A stretch of 64,000 nucleotides of DNA from Anseranas semipalmata. Taxonomy: Eukaryota > Chordata > Aves > Anseriformes > Anseranatidae. The notes beneath the pieces are model-generated. The model searched no databases. It saw only the letters and a program-made list of their open reading frames with translations, and had not been told where the DNA came from. Of the stretch, positions 47,701-60,473 are shown in pieces. Position numbers and translations under genes: made by a program. Every line of letters begins with the position of its first letter. Positions within the stretch are counted from its first letter, which is position 1. The stretch lies in contig VXAA01003849.1 in the NCBI GenBank assembly GCA_013399115.1, forward strand, positions 1,755,079 to 1,819,078, read 5' to 3'.

Positions 47701-50700
47701 AGACTGTCTAAAAATGAAGGCTTCCATTTTCTTGTTTTTCTATTTCAACCAACCATCCATTCTGTTCACTTTTAGAAGTCACATAGTTTGAGAAAGCTAT
47801 ACTGGGGTGGCAGATATAGCCCACAGATGCCTATGAGTGAGCTAGTAATGCAGAATTGTTAAATCAAGAGAGCAGATCTTAGGAGTAACACTGCGCATTA
47901 CAACCTCTGCATCACACAGCCCCGTGCCATGACTGCAGAGATACTGCAGGGTGAGAGCATACCAAAGGTACAGCCCTGTTTACAAGCCCTTCACAGTACT
48001 TTGCTAGTAAAAATTATGGTTAGATGGCAAGGAAAAAGAAAATATATATTACCTTGTACCATATTAACAACATTTCCTGCAGCAGTGTATTTTTCCAAGG
48101 ACTAGCAGACTCTGAAATCTGCTGTGCTTTTTAAAGGTAAGGAGAATAAGCTAAGGCATCTGAAGATGTACAGCAGGTAGCTAATTTGGGGGTCCTTTCC
48201 CCTACCTGTATCTGGGAAAGCCAAACATAAGTGCTCACAGTAGAAGCCCCATTTTGGGAGCTTTTTTTCACCAAAAGGAGGCATGTCACAAGACTATTGA
48301 CACTAAATGAGTTTATGAGATGTGAAGAAGCTAGAGAAAATCATTTGATTAGTTAGGAAAGCACTCTGAGTTCAGACATTCCTTCCATGACCCTGAATCC
48401 CGTTAAATCTGCTAGGTAAGAGCACAAAGAGTTAAATAACTGCACTTACTGAAGCCTCGGGTGCTCAACTTGCTCAAGGGTGATATGGGAGAAACTATCT
48501 AGCCAATGGCCATTTATGCCTTCCTCCTCATCTACTTACTGAAATGTTCTTCCCCACTGCTAAAGGCAGTTAGGCATGATTTTCCATGCACCTGCTTTGG
48601 GGACTTGCACAGCTCTGTAACCAGTCCAGCTGCACAGGGGGAAAGCTGTAAGAAACTTGGGTTTCATTGTTTAAATTTTTAAAGCATTCATTGGCGTAGG
48701 TGAGATCAGATCTCATCCTAAGAACGAGCGAGACCAAACAATGGTTGATAAAAGATATGAGCGTTTAGGAAGGAATGGACTTCTTCCTTACAAAGAGGAA
48801 ACAATATAGACAGACACTGCTTTCTGCTGGAAAAATGCACCACATATGCAAAATTGGAAGATGCCTAGGGGAAAAGACAAAGTTGATATCAGTGTGAGTG
48901 GCATCTTGGGGAAAACCCCAGCTGACAGAAGGAGGCTGCATAGAGGGACAAGTGCTGGGAACTACTAGACAACTGACTGGCACATATGTGGTTTCTGGTG
49001 ATTAAAATGAGCCATTTAAAAACAGACCTGCTTGAAAAGCAAAAAAAGTAAATGACATTATACTGGATGGAACAGCCACCAGATGGTCCAGTTACCAGCA
49101 GCTACTAGATTTTGTTTTTGTTTTTTTAAATACACACATACACTCACACGAGCAAACGCTCATGGGCCAAACTGGACTGTAAAAGCCATCTGGCACTGCC
49201 TGTCCAAGTTTACTACACTGCAAAACCTCATTCTCTCTGGCATTATTTGTGGTTAGAGGACTAATTCTAGTTTCAGCCAGGCAACTAGGCTGCAATCTGG
49301 AGCAGGAGAATCAGAGGGCATGGAAACAAAGCAGGGAGCCATGCTCAGCTGTGTAGAGGCAACTTCCAGAAGGAAAATGAACTTTACTTTCTCTGTACCT
49401 AACGTGAGTAATGGGATGGTAAAAAGAAAATTCCTGTCATTCTTTGCTATAAATCAAGACCTCTAAAAGCTACCACCACCACCTTTTACACAAGGCAGAG
49501 CTCCACAATCCTTTTCCAGCTATGATATTCTTTTTTTTTGCAGTTACCCACTATTTTCTGCTGTCTTCTCCAACTCCTGTCCATTAGGACAGACATCACA
49601 GCACTTCATGAGCTTCTATTCTCCAGTCACTCATCTACTCCAAATTCAATTCCACTTCCCTGCGCTGGCACCCTAAGGGACGTGTGAGCATCTCCAGGTG
49701 TACCCAAAAACAAAGGAGAAGGTATCTGCCACCCTGCAAAAAAGGCATTTGATGTCATCACAAAGCATTAATAAAAGATGCTCATACTACAACATCTCCT
49801 GTATATGTTTTTCTTAACTTTTAAGGAAGGTATTTAATGATGAGCTCCTCTAAAGGAGCTCATTCTGGTATTAACTGGGCATTATTTTTATAAAACAATC
49901 AAAGCAGTAAAAAAATGTTGAAAACCTACATATCATTGTACCAGAGAAAATATCCTTGCCCTGGGGTCTAATCTGGCAAATGACTCAACATTGTCAGAAT
50001 TCAGTTTCATTAAATAGTCTCCTTAGCTGCAATGCAGAATTGTGTTTTTTTGTGGGTTTTGTTGTTGTTTTTGTTTGTTTGTTTGTTTGTTTTTTGGTGG
50101 TTGTTTTTGGTGTAAAGAATAAAAAGAAAAAAGAAGGAAACACAAGCAAACAACAAACTTCAGGCCTGTAAGTGTGCATCAACAATCAGTAAAGAACCAG
50201 TTTTCCAACATGCTGTATGTCTGCATCACGTTAGGTGCCTGTTCCCTCACAGATGAGACCTGTATCTGAGGATGCAATAACTGTGCTCCAGCACTGTTGC
50301 TAGACCAAAGCCCTGGGCTCAAACTGCGGCTTAACACACAGCACAAACACAGCCCAAAGTAAATGCTTGGCCCACTTTACCTTAGTCCCTGAAATTCCAT
50401 GGCAAAGCTTTGAACTGCGTGAGCATCATCTAGGTCTGAGGTCCAGAGCATCTTGACAAAGCTTGGAGCACTGCGATCAGTGCCCGAGGTACTAACATTG
50501 CTATACAGCCCACTTGTGAGGGCAGCGAGGCTCAGATTTACTGAGTTTATCCATATAGACTTGCCCTTGCTGTACTTCGCCAAGGAATTTCTAGTCACTT
50601 AAATTGTGGCAGAGGGCATTTACACAGGGGTTGCATGTGGTTCAGTTTGTGTTTAATATTCTGAGATGACAATGTAGAACTCTGAATTAGGAGGTTATAA

Positions 50701-53700
50701 AATTTATGAGTCTTCAATATAAGAGGAAAAAAGCTCGTGAAGGAGATAGTGGAAGCTGCAAGTTCCCCTTAAAAAGGCTGCTAACACTTTGTAACCAATT
50801 TGACCCAAAATGTTCCTGGGAGAGTACCACATCAGGTGAAGAGTTACAGAGGGCCAATTATTGCTATATAACCTATTGTAAAATTAATTCAGGTTCCAAA
50901 TAAAACCCAGAAATTCTCTGATCACAAAAAGATGACACCTGTAATGGTGGTTTTTTGTTTGTTTGTTTGTTTTTGCTATTTTCCCTACAAAAACACTCAG
51001 GAAAAGTAAACAAAGCTTCTATTCTAAATTACTCTAAGCTTCTATTATGATAATTCTGTGGGATTTACAGAGACATATCCATCCCCAGAGATCTGGGTAT
51101 CACTTCACCAAATTTTAGAGCAGAGTTCTGAATTCTGCAGGACAATCTGAAATCCACAAAGCCTTCACACTTACTTACAATGCCTTTGATGGAATTTCAC
51201 TCATGGAAGATAGCTCTTCAAAACTTCTTGTTATAAGATTAGAGGATGACAAATGTATTTCTCTGCCTTAACTCCCAAGAAGCTGTACACAAAAATGTTC
51301 ATGAGTCAGACTGGAATTTTTCAGACCTTTCACAATGCAATTGCAATCAAAAAACAGGTTGGACGTCTCACTTCTTGAAGTTGTAATAACTATTCTGCTT
51401 AAAAACAGTGGCACTAAAAATACACTTTGTATCAGATTTGATGTATTTTAATGATTTCTAGTTCACTGTGACTCAGGTGGAAAACACAAATTTGCTGACT
51501 GTACTGTTGCATATAGCTGGTCATACAAAATTAACAGAAACTCCTTTTGATTTGTAAGTTTTGGACAAAACTAACCATTGGGGTGTATTGCTAGACGTAA
51601 ACCAGTAGCAAGCTCTACCAAAAAGATGAGATCTCTCTCCCTAAGGAGGATACAATCAGACACACCACAGAACAGTGTGTGCTGTTCTTTTGCTCCTGAA
51701 TTCCAGATTACTCCCTATACCATTTCCCACTGGCCACCAAGTAGTGCTCCCCCTAAAAAAAGACATACGTGTCCACAGTTACCCCCACAGTTCTGCAGAC
51801 ACCTGTCTTGCCTTTTCTGCTTGCAGTGATGGGGCATTTTTTGGAGAGGGAGGAAGGGGTTAAAAGAAAAGCAACCTAATCTTCACACACACATTTGTCA
51901 CCTTCCCCAAAATAGCTGTAGAATTTGAGCATAGTATGCCATTTGCTTCCCTGACAGGTTAATCCGTTTATTATTCATCCGTTCAATGAAAATACTGAGT
52001 CTCCATGCTAAGAACAAAACAAAACCTCCAACAGCACTGGTTCTCTTTAAATCATATTCATAATCTTGCAAAATTTGTCTTCAAATTCAGGTTTATTTTT
52101 GAACTCTAAGTTAGAAGCAGGACACCTATTTCTTCAGATTTCTCATTGTTGCCTCTAGCCACATTTATGGAATGTTTTCTGGGTTTTGCAAAATTATTAG
52201 CATTTCATTACCTGCTTCTGCAACAGCCATGTATCTACTGTGAAAAGGTCACCCAAAAGTTAATGAACCTGATGCTTAGCCAAACTGCTCCTCTCCTGTG
52301 GGACAAGAATTTTCACGAAACTCTGCAAGGCTCATCTTGCAGCACTTCCTGAACATGCTCCAAAATGAGAATGGATAGTAAGTCACTGAGCAAATCTGTT
52401 CCCTCTCCCAGGCAACTGGCTCTACTGAGCCTTCTGCAAAAACATGGAGCTCAAGTTCTCAATGGCATTTTTAAAGGAAAATTACAGCAGTGTTTTGAAT
52501 CAGACATTGAAGTACTGTGACCACATAGCTATACAGAAAAATTACATTTCCTTCCTGTCTTTTTTTCTTCTAGAGAATTCCCTGTCTACACTGGAAGCAC
52601 CTCTGTTGGTGCACAACATATTCTTTTCCTCACAGATTCATCTTATTAGAAGACTGGATTCATGATCCATTTAGGTAGTATGCCTAGATCTTTCTCTTCC
52701 TCAGGCATTTCCCAATGATAACAAATGGGTACAGAAGAATTATACAATATCACAGTTTGAACTATTGAATTTCATTCCATTCCTCTTACTCCCATTCCTC
52801 TTACTTCAGTCATCATTTCCATATTACATCCCAGCCTTTTTCTCTATGAACAGTGTCTCCCAGCTCTGGCGTCTTAATGGAAAGTATTAATGACAGTACG
52901 AAATAGGAAAAGCCCCAGGAAAAATATTTGCTTCTCTCTCCTGATACTTCCTTTACCAGCACTGCTGACTGTTGCCATGTTCCCTGTCTTGCAGGTCCCT
53001 CAGGTAGCCTCTACTCCACAGCCTTATAGTTTGGTACCGTGCTGAATGTTTGCTTTTATCAAGGAATGACATCAGAGAAGTCCAGAAGAATCTACTGTTA
53101 GTGAGCATTTTTTATTATACCCCACTTTGCCATTCTTAGGTCCAAATATCAGAGAAAAATCTGTGGCCGTTTATTGCACATTTAGTTGTTGCTCACAATA
53201 TCCTTTGTGGAACCTGACAGTGACTCGAATGTAAAACACTGCAGTTAGATTTTGAATCTGATCCACTACCTAAACAGAATAACTGCATGAACAAAATGCT
53301 GGAGAAGGATGACTAGATGATTATTATTGGTTTTTGTTTTTTTGTTTGTTTGTTTTTTAAGGGATTGTTGTTGCACCAAGGAGTACAATCAAAAGGAAAG
53401 AAGAAAGCATGTGAGAGATGAGGGCAGTTGTTTTGGGGTTGTTCTGCTTTGCATTGTAGAAAAATTGTTCCAACTAGAAAAGGGATGTTTTGTCTTTTTA
53501 CTCTTAGAGGAAGTGATTACAGCATTAAACGTCTGTAGGTGAACTAGAAATACAGCAAGAGACTTGAGTTTAAGGGATGTTAATTCAACTGAATGCAAAA
53601 TCTGCTAGACTCTGTGGTGTCTGGATTTCATTTACTGATAACCAGTTACTAGTTCAAGTGAACTGTGATTTCCATCTACATCAGACACTCATTTCAAACA

Positions 53701-54417
53701 ATGCCATTCTTAACAGAAAGAGACTATGTTCTCTGATGCTCTCAGCTCATGATTAGGAGCTGGTGTTTCCCATCTAAACTAGGTATGGAATTTAATAGAA
53801 GGCTTTTTCTGACAAAAAGCCAGATTAACAAGGGAAAATTGTAATGGGACTATACTGTTTTGGGGAGAGAAACCCCAAAAAAAGTTTGTAGAAACTGTAA
53901 AAATTTCTGGTCACCATTAGAAAAAGAGTAGGCAACTCCAGAGAACCCAAAAGTCAAAAGATCTGTAGTGTGCCTCACTGGTCCAGAGATGTTAACCTTG
54001 TCTCTTAAATACCCCACAAGTGTCCTTCTGAGTTGGTTATTGGTTATTCTGGGCACTGGAAAATGTCATTTTCTTTCTCTTTCCCTTGAAACATCCTGGT
54101 GTCAACATAGTCCAAAACAGGAAAGGAATTTGGGGTGGAAAAAAACTTCCTACTGCATTACCAAATCCTGATCTCAGCCCTCGTGGAGGCCTCCCTGGGG
54201 CTTCAGCCAGGGTCACCTTTGCCATGGTTTCCACAACTTCAATATGAGATAACAACTCACAGAACTGCTGAAGGTTAATTGGTCTTTGAAATACACCTTG
54301 GAAATGTATAATATTTGTAGAGGTGTTACACTCTTGGGGCCTGGACTTGCAGAGGCCCAACAGGGTTTGACCAGGTGCAAGCCTTGAGGCGATGCACGGA
54401 CAACAGTCCACTTGCAG
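44763..54417. other. Noncoding stretch
   Basis: No supported gene. Just after the CR1, 44756-45010 is purine- and G-rich with an imperfect direct repeat. Simple repeats include (TTTG)n-like sequence at 50041-50100, 50942-50975 and 53331-53360, T-runs near 46685 and 49532, and a two-copy 15-bp tandem at 52777-52805. A 70-nt segment at 45200-45269 is open and bounded by a good acceptor and donor, without other support. A 128-codon minus frame at 54037-54423 is unrecognised. Confidence 0.6.
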
Positions 54418-54568
54418 GGTCACAACTATTCAGGCTCCTCCAGAGGGCTGTGATCCAACCTCTTCATCAAAACAGGGTCAGCTGTGGGATCGGACCAGGT
54501 TGCTCAGGGTCTTATCTACTCGGGTCTTGAAAACCTCCAAGGATGGAGACTGCACAACATGTCTGGCC
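54418..54568 (-). mobile_element. CR1 LINE 3' end, diverged copy
   Basis: Read on the minus strand, 54558-54493 encodes VVQSPSLEVFKTRV followed by DKTLSNLV, the C-terminus of CR1 ORF2, with a stop shortly after. This is followed by a 3' UTR-like stretch ('cctgttttgatgaagagg') that fades near 54418 around a degraded terminal 'gcctgaatagttgtga'. The 5' part is missing beyond about 54568. It belongs to a different CR1 subfamily or age class from the 44157 copy, as shown by its different UTR, and the terminal octamers are worn away. Confidence 0.85.
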
Positions 54569-56187
54569 AAAATGAGTGTTTAAAAACATCTGTTATCTGA
54601 GTGCTGCCGCAGAAGAGCAGTTTTTCTAGGCCTGAATATCGCACTGTTTTTAAGTCAGCAAGCATTCCTACTTATCTGTCTTGACAGAAGTCATCACCAT
54701 GGCATCCAAGCACCTGGAACAATTACCTAAGGGACAATATGGAAATTGCAAGGCAGCTCCCAGCACAGCTGAGAGGACTCAAGGGCAACGCAATGCCCAG
54801 TGCATCTGCAGGCTTCTAGGGCATCCCTGGCTAACGGCAGGCTATTATTTCACCATAGGCCTGGGTGATGCCACCCTGGTGTGAAACCTCCAGCTGCCTG
54901 CCTGCCACACATGCATACTGCACTTCCCAAGCTGCACTTTTCTCTGTGTCTGTCACTATAACTACACCAACTCCATAAGACTGTTGCTGGACTTCTTTAC
55001 CTGAGCAAAATTAATGTTTCATATTCTGCTTTCAACCAACAGACATAATGAATCTGTGCAGGTTCATTTACTCTGGTGGACTGCATGCCCTTAGCATAAT
55101 TGTTTAACTTAGCTGTAACTTAACTTAATTTCCTAATAATCCTCATCAAATTTCCTCAAGCTGTCAGAATACAGACTTTATTTAAACAGCAGATTCTAAG
55201 TATTAATACTCCAGAGCAAATGGCAGTTAAACAATGAAAAACTTATTTTTTTCTTGCCACTGCCAACAGACAAGCAAGTAACGAGGTATTTTAGCTTCTT
55301 TGTGTCCCTCAGACTTCAAGGCCAAAATTCAAAATTCCTGTTGGGAAAAGACTTACTTATGTCTCTCACGATTTCAAAGAGAAATTCAAATTTCTCACAG
55401 AGCTTAGGCACACAGTATTCATTCATTTCATATGAAATCATGCACTGCTATACATTTTGGTATGCAAAAGAGGTCTCAGAATGGGGCAGGAAAAGGGGAT
55501 GTTGATACTGAAATAACCTTAGACGGAGCTGCTTTGCAAGACTGGCACTTACACAGCAGAGAGCTCAAGGACTTGCTGACCTTGGGTATGTTATTGGCCA
55601 ATTGTTCCACAAGGAAGGGACATTAGATTGCTTGGACATAATAAGCGAGGCAGAGACTTAATGACAGGCATGCAAATACCTGTATTTTTTTCTCGTTCGT
55701 ATCATCTGTTTACAAGATTAATTTGAAATGTTAATGTCGTGTTCAGTCCGGATGCTAGAGCACACAAGTTTATGAGGTCTGAGCACTGGCATATTAAGTA
55801 ATGTCTATGGTTCACAGTAAAAAACATATACACAACTTAATTCATGTTTTGATTTTGAGTTGCAAGAGTTCCTGCATGCAATTGAGAGCTAGGGATGAGA
55901 AAGGAACAACGATGACTTGTAGAGTGATAGACTTCTTAAGCTCTGCTTTTAAAAATACTTTGATGACTAAGAAAGCACTTAAAGGTTAAGGGAGATTTGG
56001 AAGGAGATCTTACCTAGCTCCCAGTCAGAATACCCGATGCAAAGCAGGAACTGCTATCTGGATAAAGGGAGTTTATGTTTGCTCAGAGAACTTTTCTGAA
56101 GTTCAGACGAAAAGTAGATATTGCCACCTGCTGACAAAACAGAGGGTAGCAACACAGGTTTGGAAAAGAAGCGCTTGCAGTGAAACC
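54569..56187. other. Noncoding stretch
   Basis: No gene or repeat recognised. Open frames stay below 85 codons. Confidence 0.7.
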
Positions 56188-56240
56188 CGGGCTCTGACGA
56201 AATCAACGGGAATTTTGCCATTAACTGCAGGAGAGTCCGG
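56188..56240 (+). repeat. Old amniote interspersed motif, second copy
   Basis: 'gaaatcaacgggaattttgc' followed by 'cattaactgcagg' and 'gagtccggatg' parallels the inverted core seen at 34438-34500, with more substitutions. The paired arms are roughly 56195-56208 and 56218-56231. The family name is uncertain. Confidence 0.45.
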
Positions 56241-56555
56241 ATGCCACCTGTGTTCTTAATTTGCATGGCCAGCCAGACCAAGAAGTGCATTCATCAAAGC
56301 CCAAAGCCGAACACATTTCTGCGGAAGAAAACAGCTGACAGAACAAGAAACATATTCAGCCAGCAGGTCTTAAGTTCTGTCAGCTTCAGCTTACGAGCTC
56401 ATATCGATCAAGTGGTGGGGAGCATCCGATACATGGGGTCCTGCAACGGTGTGAGGGACCCATTCGAGGTCACTGGTGGAGACACCATGCAGCTCTGGAC
56501 CGCAGCTGGAGGCACACTGCTGCTCCATCTCTGAGGAGCAGGGAGGGTTCTCTCC

Positions 56556-56798
56556 AAGCCTCAGAGAAGGTGCAAATGCATCCAGTGCGGCCACAGCTGC
56601 TGGCAAACGCAAGGCCTGAACTACACCACACATTTCGCGAGGCACAGAGGGCGAGAGCAGGGACACCAGGACCCATTCAGCTCCAAGAGGGGCTGCAGCA
56701 TGTCACACCTCATCAGCTGCCAGAGGATCCACATAGAAGTGGGACCTTATAAATGCCCCCACCACTGAAGTAGCTTCAAAACACAGCTCACATCATCT
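56556..56798 (+). pseudogene. Decayed C2H2 zinc-finger gene fragment
   Basis: In one frame, after a stop at 56532-56534, the translation gives CKCIQCGHS (56571-56597) with a Leu at the usual helix position and an H-x3-H pair (THFARH). It continues to MSHLISCQRIH (56700-56732), then a four-residue linker IEVG and PYKCPHH (56745-56765). A tga at 56766 replaces the Gly codon, and SSFK follows at 56769-56780. This is the C2H2 pattern: S-H-L-I-x-H-Q-R-I-H, a TGEK-like linker, then P-Y-K-C-x-x-C-G-K-S-F. Damage includes loss of the second Cys of the last finger (cac in place of a Cys codon), loss of the first helix His in QRIH's finger (Cys), a degenerate C-x2-C in the middle finger, and stops at 56766 and 56799. 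It has no open upstream domain. I infer a dead fragment of a multi-finger exon or a retrocopy. No poly(A) tail is seen. Confidence 0.65.
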
Positions 56799-59501
56799 TA
56801 AACACCAAAGCTAACCATTTCTGTGTACATTTATAGGAAAGCAGACTATATCCAAGTAGACAACAACTTATTTTACCAGGGCTATCGGGCAATCATTACT
56901 TTGTGCTGTTAATTCCCTTCCGTAATTACAAGAGAGAATAAATAAATAAGGAAATACTTTTGCTTTGTTTTCTAAAATCTAAATTTCAGGATACTCTTTT
57001 TTTTTTTTTTTTTCATTCAGGGTTGAATTGAAAGCAAAATTTCATTTTTCCACAAAATTGAAAGTCTAGCCTGAAGTACCCAGCGGTTATTGCAAGAGTC
57101 CACTGGACACAGAATCAGGGCTATAGGAGTCTGCCTGGCTCCTAGCTCACAACCAGAGCCAACTTCCACAAAAAGAATATTAGAATATACCTGGGAAGAG
57201 GTAATTTTTGAACTGCCCCACAAGCTTCTACATGGACTCATACCAAAACATTAGCACCTAATTCCTGCATTAAAACATGCCACAGGAACTCTGAACAACT
57301 CCTACTTGTCCTAAGGTGTCCCTTCTGCTCTCCTGCCCCTCAGCCATATGTTCCTACCCCTGTGCCTGCAGCACAATGCACTTTTTCCTTCTGTAGGTCC
57401 ACACTGTAAACTGAATCAATAAACTGATCCAGGCTTCTTTTCTGCATGGAGGGGAAAGATTTCTTTAACCCAGCTCTGTTCAGTGATTCGGCCCACATCA
57501 AGGACCACCAAAAGATACGATCGCAGATAAAGTAGTGAAGCAGATGGAGGGACGAGCAACCTGAATTGGCAGGAACTCCTTAAATTCCTTAGGTCAACTT
57601 CAATACCAAAGCCGGAATATTGTGAAACTACGGGATCAAATATCTGCGGCTGCTGCCTAATAATCTGAAGCAATGCCATCAGATATGCCCCTCGCTTCAT
57701 TTGGGAATGCAGAGAGGCAGAGGCTACTAATAAATTATTTCAGCAAAAAATGTTTTTAGACTGCACATAAGATAAATTGGATTAAGTCCATATCAGTTAT
57801 AACACAATATACATCTCAAATCCAAAGGGAAGTGAATGAGGCATTGCAATGCCCTGAGCTTCACACACATTAACCAAAACCAGGAGTACCCAAATTATCA
57901 GAAAACAATTTATTCTTGTGAAAAAAATGTTACTGCAGTAATGCTCCAACTGAAAAGAACTTTGTGCTTCAGGCACAAGTGTAGGTACTGTACCTGCAGG
58001 CTTCCCACCGCTGACTTTTGTTCACAACTTTTAAGCATGTTATTTATTTTGGACAGGTATGTGTTAGTCATTCATTCATCTGCTCTCTTGCTTCCTCCTG
58101 CCCTCCCAGCCAGCGGACTTATCACTCATTGGACAAGCTGTTGATGCTTGCCTCAGAATTGCCATTTTGCAGCAAGTGGCACACAAGTCCCAAATCAGCT
58201 GTTGCATGTGTTTTTGATGATGGCCTAAAAACTCTGCCCACTTCAGAGAATCTAGCCAAAATGTGCAAGTCATACATATCACTGCACAAACAGAGCACTT
58301 TGTCACGTAGGTGAATGTTGGGCTGAGGAAGGTTGGATGAGCTCTGGATTACTGCCTGCCTCTTGTTGCAGGGAACATGGGAACTCTATCCTCACCAGCA
58401 AATTTTTCTGGCTCAAATATTCAGGCTACAGCAATGAATGTGTTCCTCTATATAGATACAGGAGACATTCTTCCTCTGAAGACCTAAAAAAATAAGGTTA
58501 AAATATGCTTAGCTATTGAGTTATACAAGTATCCCCAAGGGAAGACTTCAAAACAGCATCCTGGAGAAAACGTAAGGAAAACAAGCGCAAGGGAACTGTC
58601 ATCCTGGAAAAAAAACGTGATGACCGTTGTTACAGACCTGGAAGAAATGAAATTATGTGGTCCTTGTTTGGAAAATTAAGGTATTAGATTGAAAAAATAT
58701 ACATCAGATCTAAGTATATATAATGGTACAAGAAATAAATAGGTTTATAATATACAGACACGTAAATGCTACCAGTATAGACAGTAGCACATCTGAACTG
58801 CTTAAAGTTTGTTCCTTTATGTCAAACAAAAGGAACTGTGAAAAGAAGGTTAAATGAGAAAGCACAAGGAAATAAACAATTGCAAAGTTTTAATGAGTTT
58901 TGCAGTCCTTTAAAAAACATGAAAGACCACTGGAGATTTAACAACGAACAAAGGCAAGATAGAAAAGGAAATCAGGTGCATGTTAGTGGAGATAAGAGCA
59001 GCATGCAGCCAAATAGCACATACTTAACGAAAAAAATCACTTCATTATATTTAAACCTTGAAGACAAACTTTGCTCTTTTGCACTATCACAATATGAAGC
59101 CTAAAAGTAAAATTGTGCTTTGAGACTTTAAATAGACTGTGTCTCCCTGGCAATTTTAATTAGCATGCTTCTGTTTATACAAATGTGTCTGTGGGGAGCT
59201 GGTTTGAAGAATGGAAGAACAAGCCTAGATGAATATATTGAATAATTTTAGCATCCATAATTTTAATTTCCTTTGTCTGCCTATGAGCAAAATGATCCAA
59301 AAAAAGTATTAAATTAATATTTTAAAATTATCTAAAATCCCTGTTCATTTAATGTACTATTTATGTATTCCTAGCTTGCTTATATGCTAGTGCAAATAGA
59401 CAGCTCAAACAGCATGGCTGTTGCACAGAACAGTATTTCAATAAAATGTAATTGTGAGAAGCAAGTTCTAAGTGCAGTTAAACTAGAGTTAAAAAAGTGG
59501 T
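56799..59501. other. Noncoding stretch
   Basis: No gene supported. T16 lies at 56998-57013. A 94-codon minus frame (57416-57700) and two overlapping plus frames (57836-58314) show no domain. Local AT-rich patches only. Confidence 0.6.
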
Positions 59502-59763
59502 GGGGGGGGAAGAAACAGAAAAGGAAAAGGAAAAGGAAAAGGAAAAGAAAAAAAAGGAAAAGGAAAAGGAAAAGGAAAAGAAAAAGAAAAAGAAAAAGAA
59601 AAAGAAAAAGAAAAAGAAAAAGAAAAAGAAAAAGAAAAAGAAAAAGAAAAAGAAAAAGAAAAAGAAAAAGAAAAAGAAAAAGAAAAAAGAAAGGCAGGCA
59701 GGAAGTAAGCAGCACAGGAAGGAAGGAAGCTTGCGGAGAAAGAAGGGAGGAAGGAAGGAAGGG
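59502..59763 (+). repeat. Long polypurine microsatellite, (AAAAGG)n then (AAAAAG)n
   Basis: G8 at 59502-59509 is followed, after one C at 59516, by 178 uninterrupted purines (59517-59694). The tract begins as AAAAGG hexanucleotides with a small interruption near 59547-59557, then becomes a long AAAAAG array from about 59575. A GGCA/GGAA-rich tail continues to 59763. Open frames of 111-128 codons on both strands (Lys/Arg/Glu or Phe/Leu/Ser repeats) are artefacts of the hexamer. Confidence 0.97.
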
Positions 59764-60436
59764 TCTCTGAAATACTTAGAAGACTCTCTCTGTTGTTTTG
59801 TGGCAGGAAAAGAATTTGAGAATAGCTCTGTAGAGGAAACAGCTGTGGGAGCCCCCTGCCTCCCCCCATTTACTCTGTTTTAATATCAGAGGAATAATCT
59901 ATAATATACATCCCAGGAGAATCTCAAAATACATTCACCTGCCCCGGAGGTTTGAATTACTTGTCTAATAAGTTATTTTAATCTGTCCCCTAGGCAAAGT
60001 GAGAAATTTGGCATATGGCTATTCTGTCCTTCCCTCTTCTGCTATATGTAAGGTAAAGTCCCACCCTGATTTACACGCTGTACTCTACCGCTACAATTAA
60101 TCAAACTGCAGCAGGAAAAGTCAAGGCATAAGGTAGTGCTATACATGTTTTTCAGGAATGGCTGATTTCACAAACTTTCAATATTAATTACCAGCTTTGA
60201 CTGAGTTCTGCAAGTTCATGTACCTTGAGATATTTTATTGCAGGCTTTCTTATAAAGAAAGTTCTGTTACGCTATATAGTATTTTAGTGTATGGGGAGGG
60301 TGTGTACATCTTAATTGTGATAATCTTGTCTCTTCAGACTCTTTTCAACAAGCAGTAAATCACAAAACTGTATCTCAAGGCTACTCAGAATTTTGGCTGA
60401 AACCAGCAAGTAAAGAAGGATATTTTTATTAAATGA

Positions 60437-60437
<1 letters not shown>
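59764..60437. other. Featureless noncoding stretch
   Basis: Nothing recognised. Confidence 0.7.

Positions 60438-60470
<33 letters not shown>
60438..60470 (+). repeat. A33 homopolymer
   Basis: Thirty-three consecutive A, the longest mononucleotide run in the window. I see no transcript-like or coding relic in the several hundred bases upstream, so a retrocopy tail is not supported. Confidence 0.95.

Positions 60471-60473
<3 letters not shown>

Noticed and set aside
57416..57700. 94-codon minus-strand frame with a plausible amino-acid mix
   Set aside because: No family recognised, no convincing splice sites at its edges; length is within chance.
59380..59883. Several 111-128 codon frames on both strands (Lys/Arg, Lys/Glu and Phe/Leu/Ser repeats)
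   Set aside because: They are translations of a hexanucleotide microsatellite and are open in all phases for that reason.
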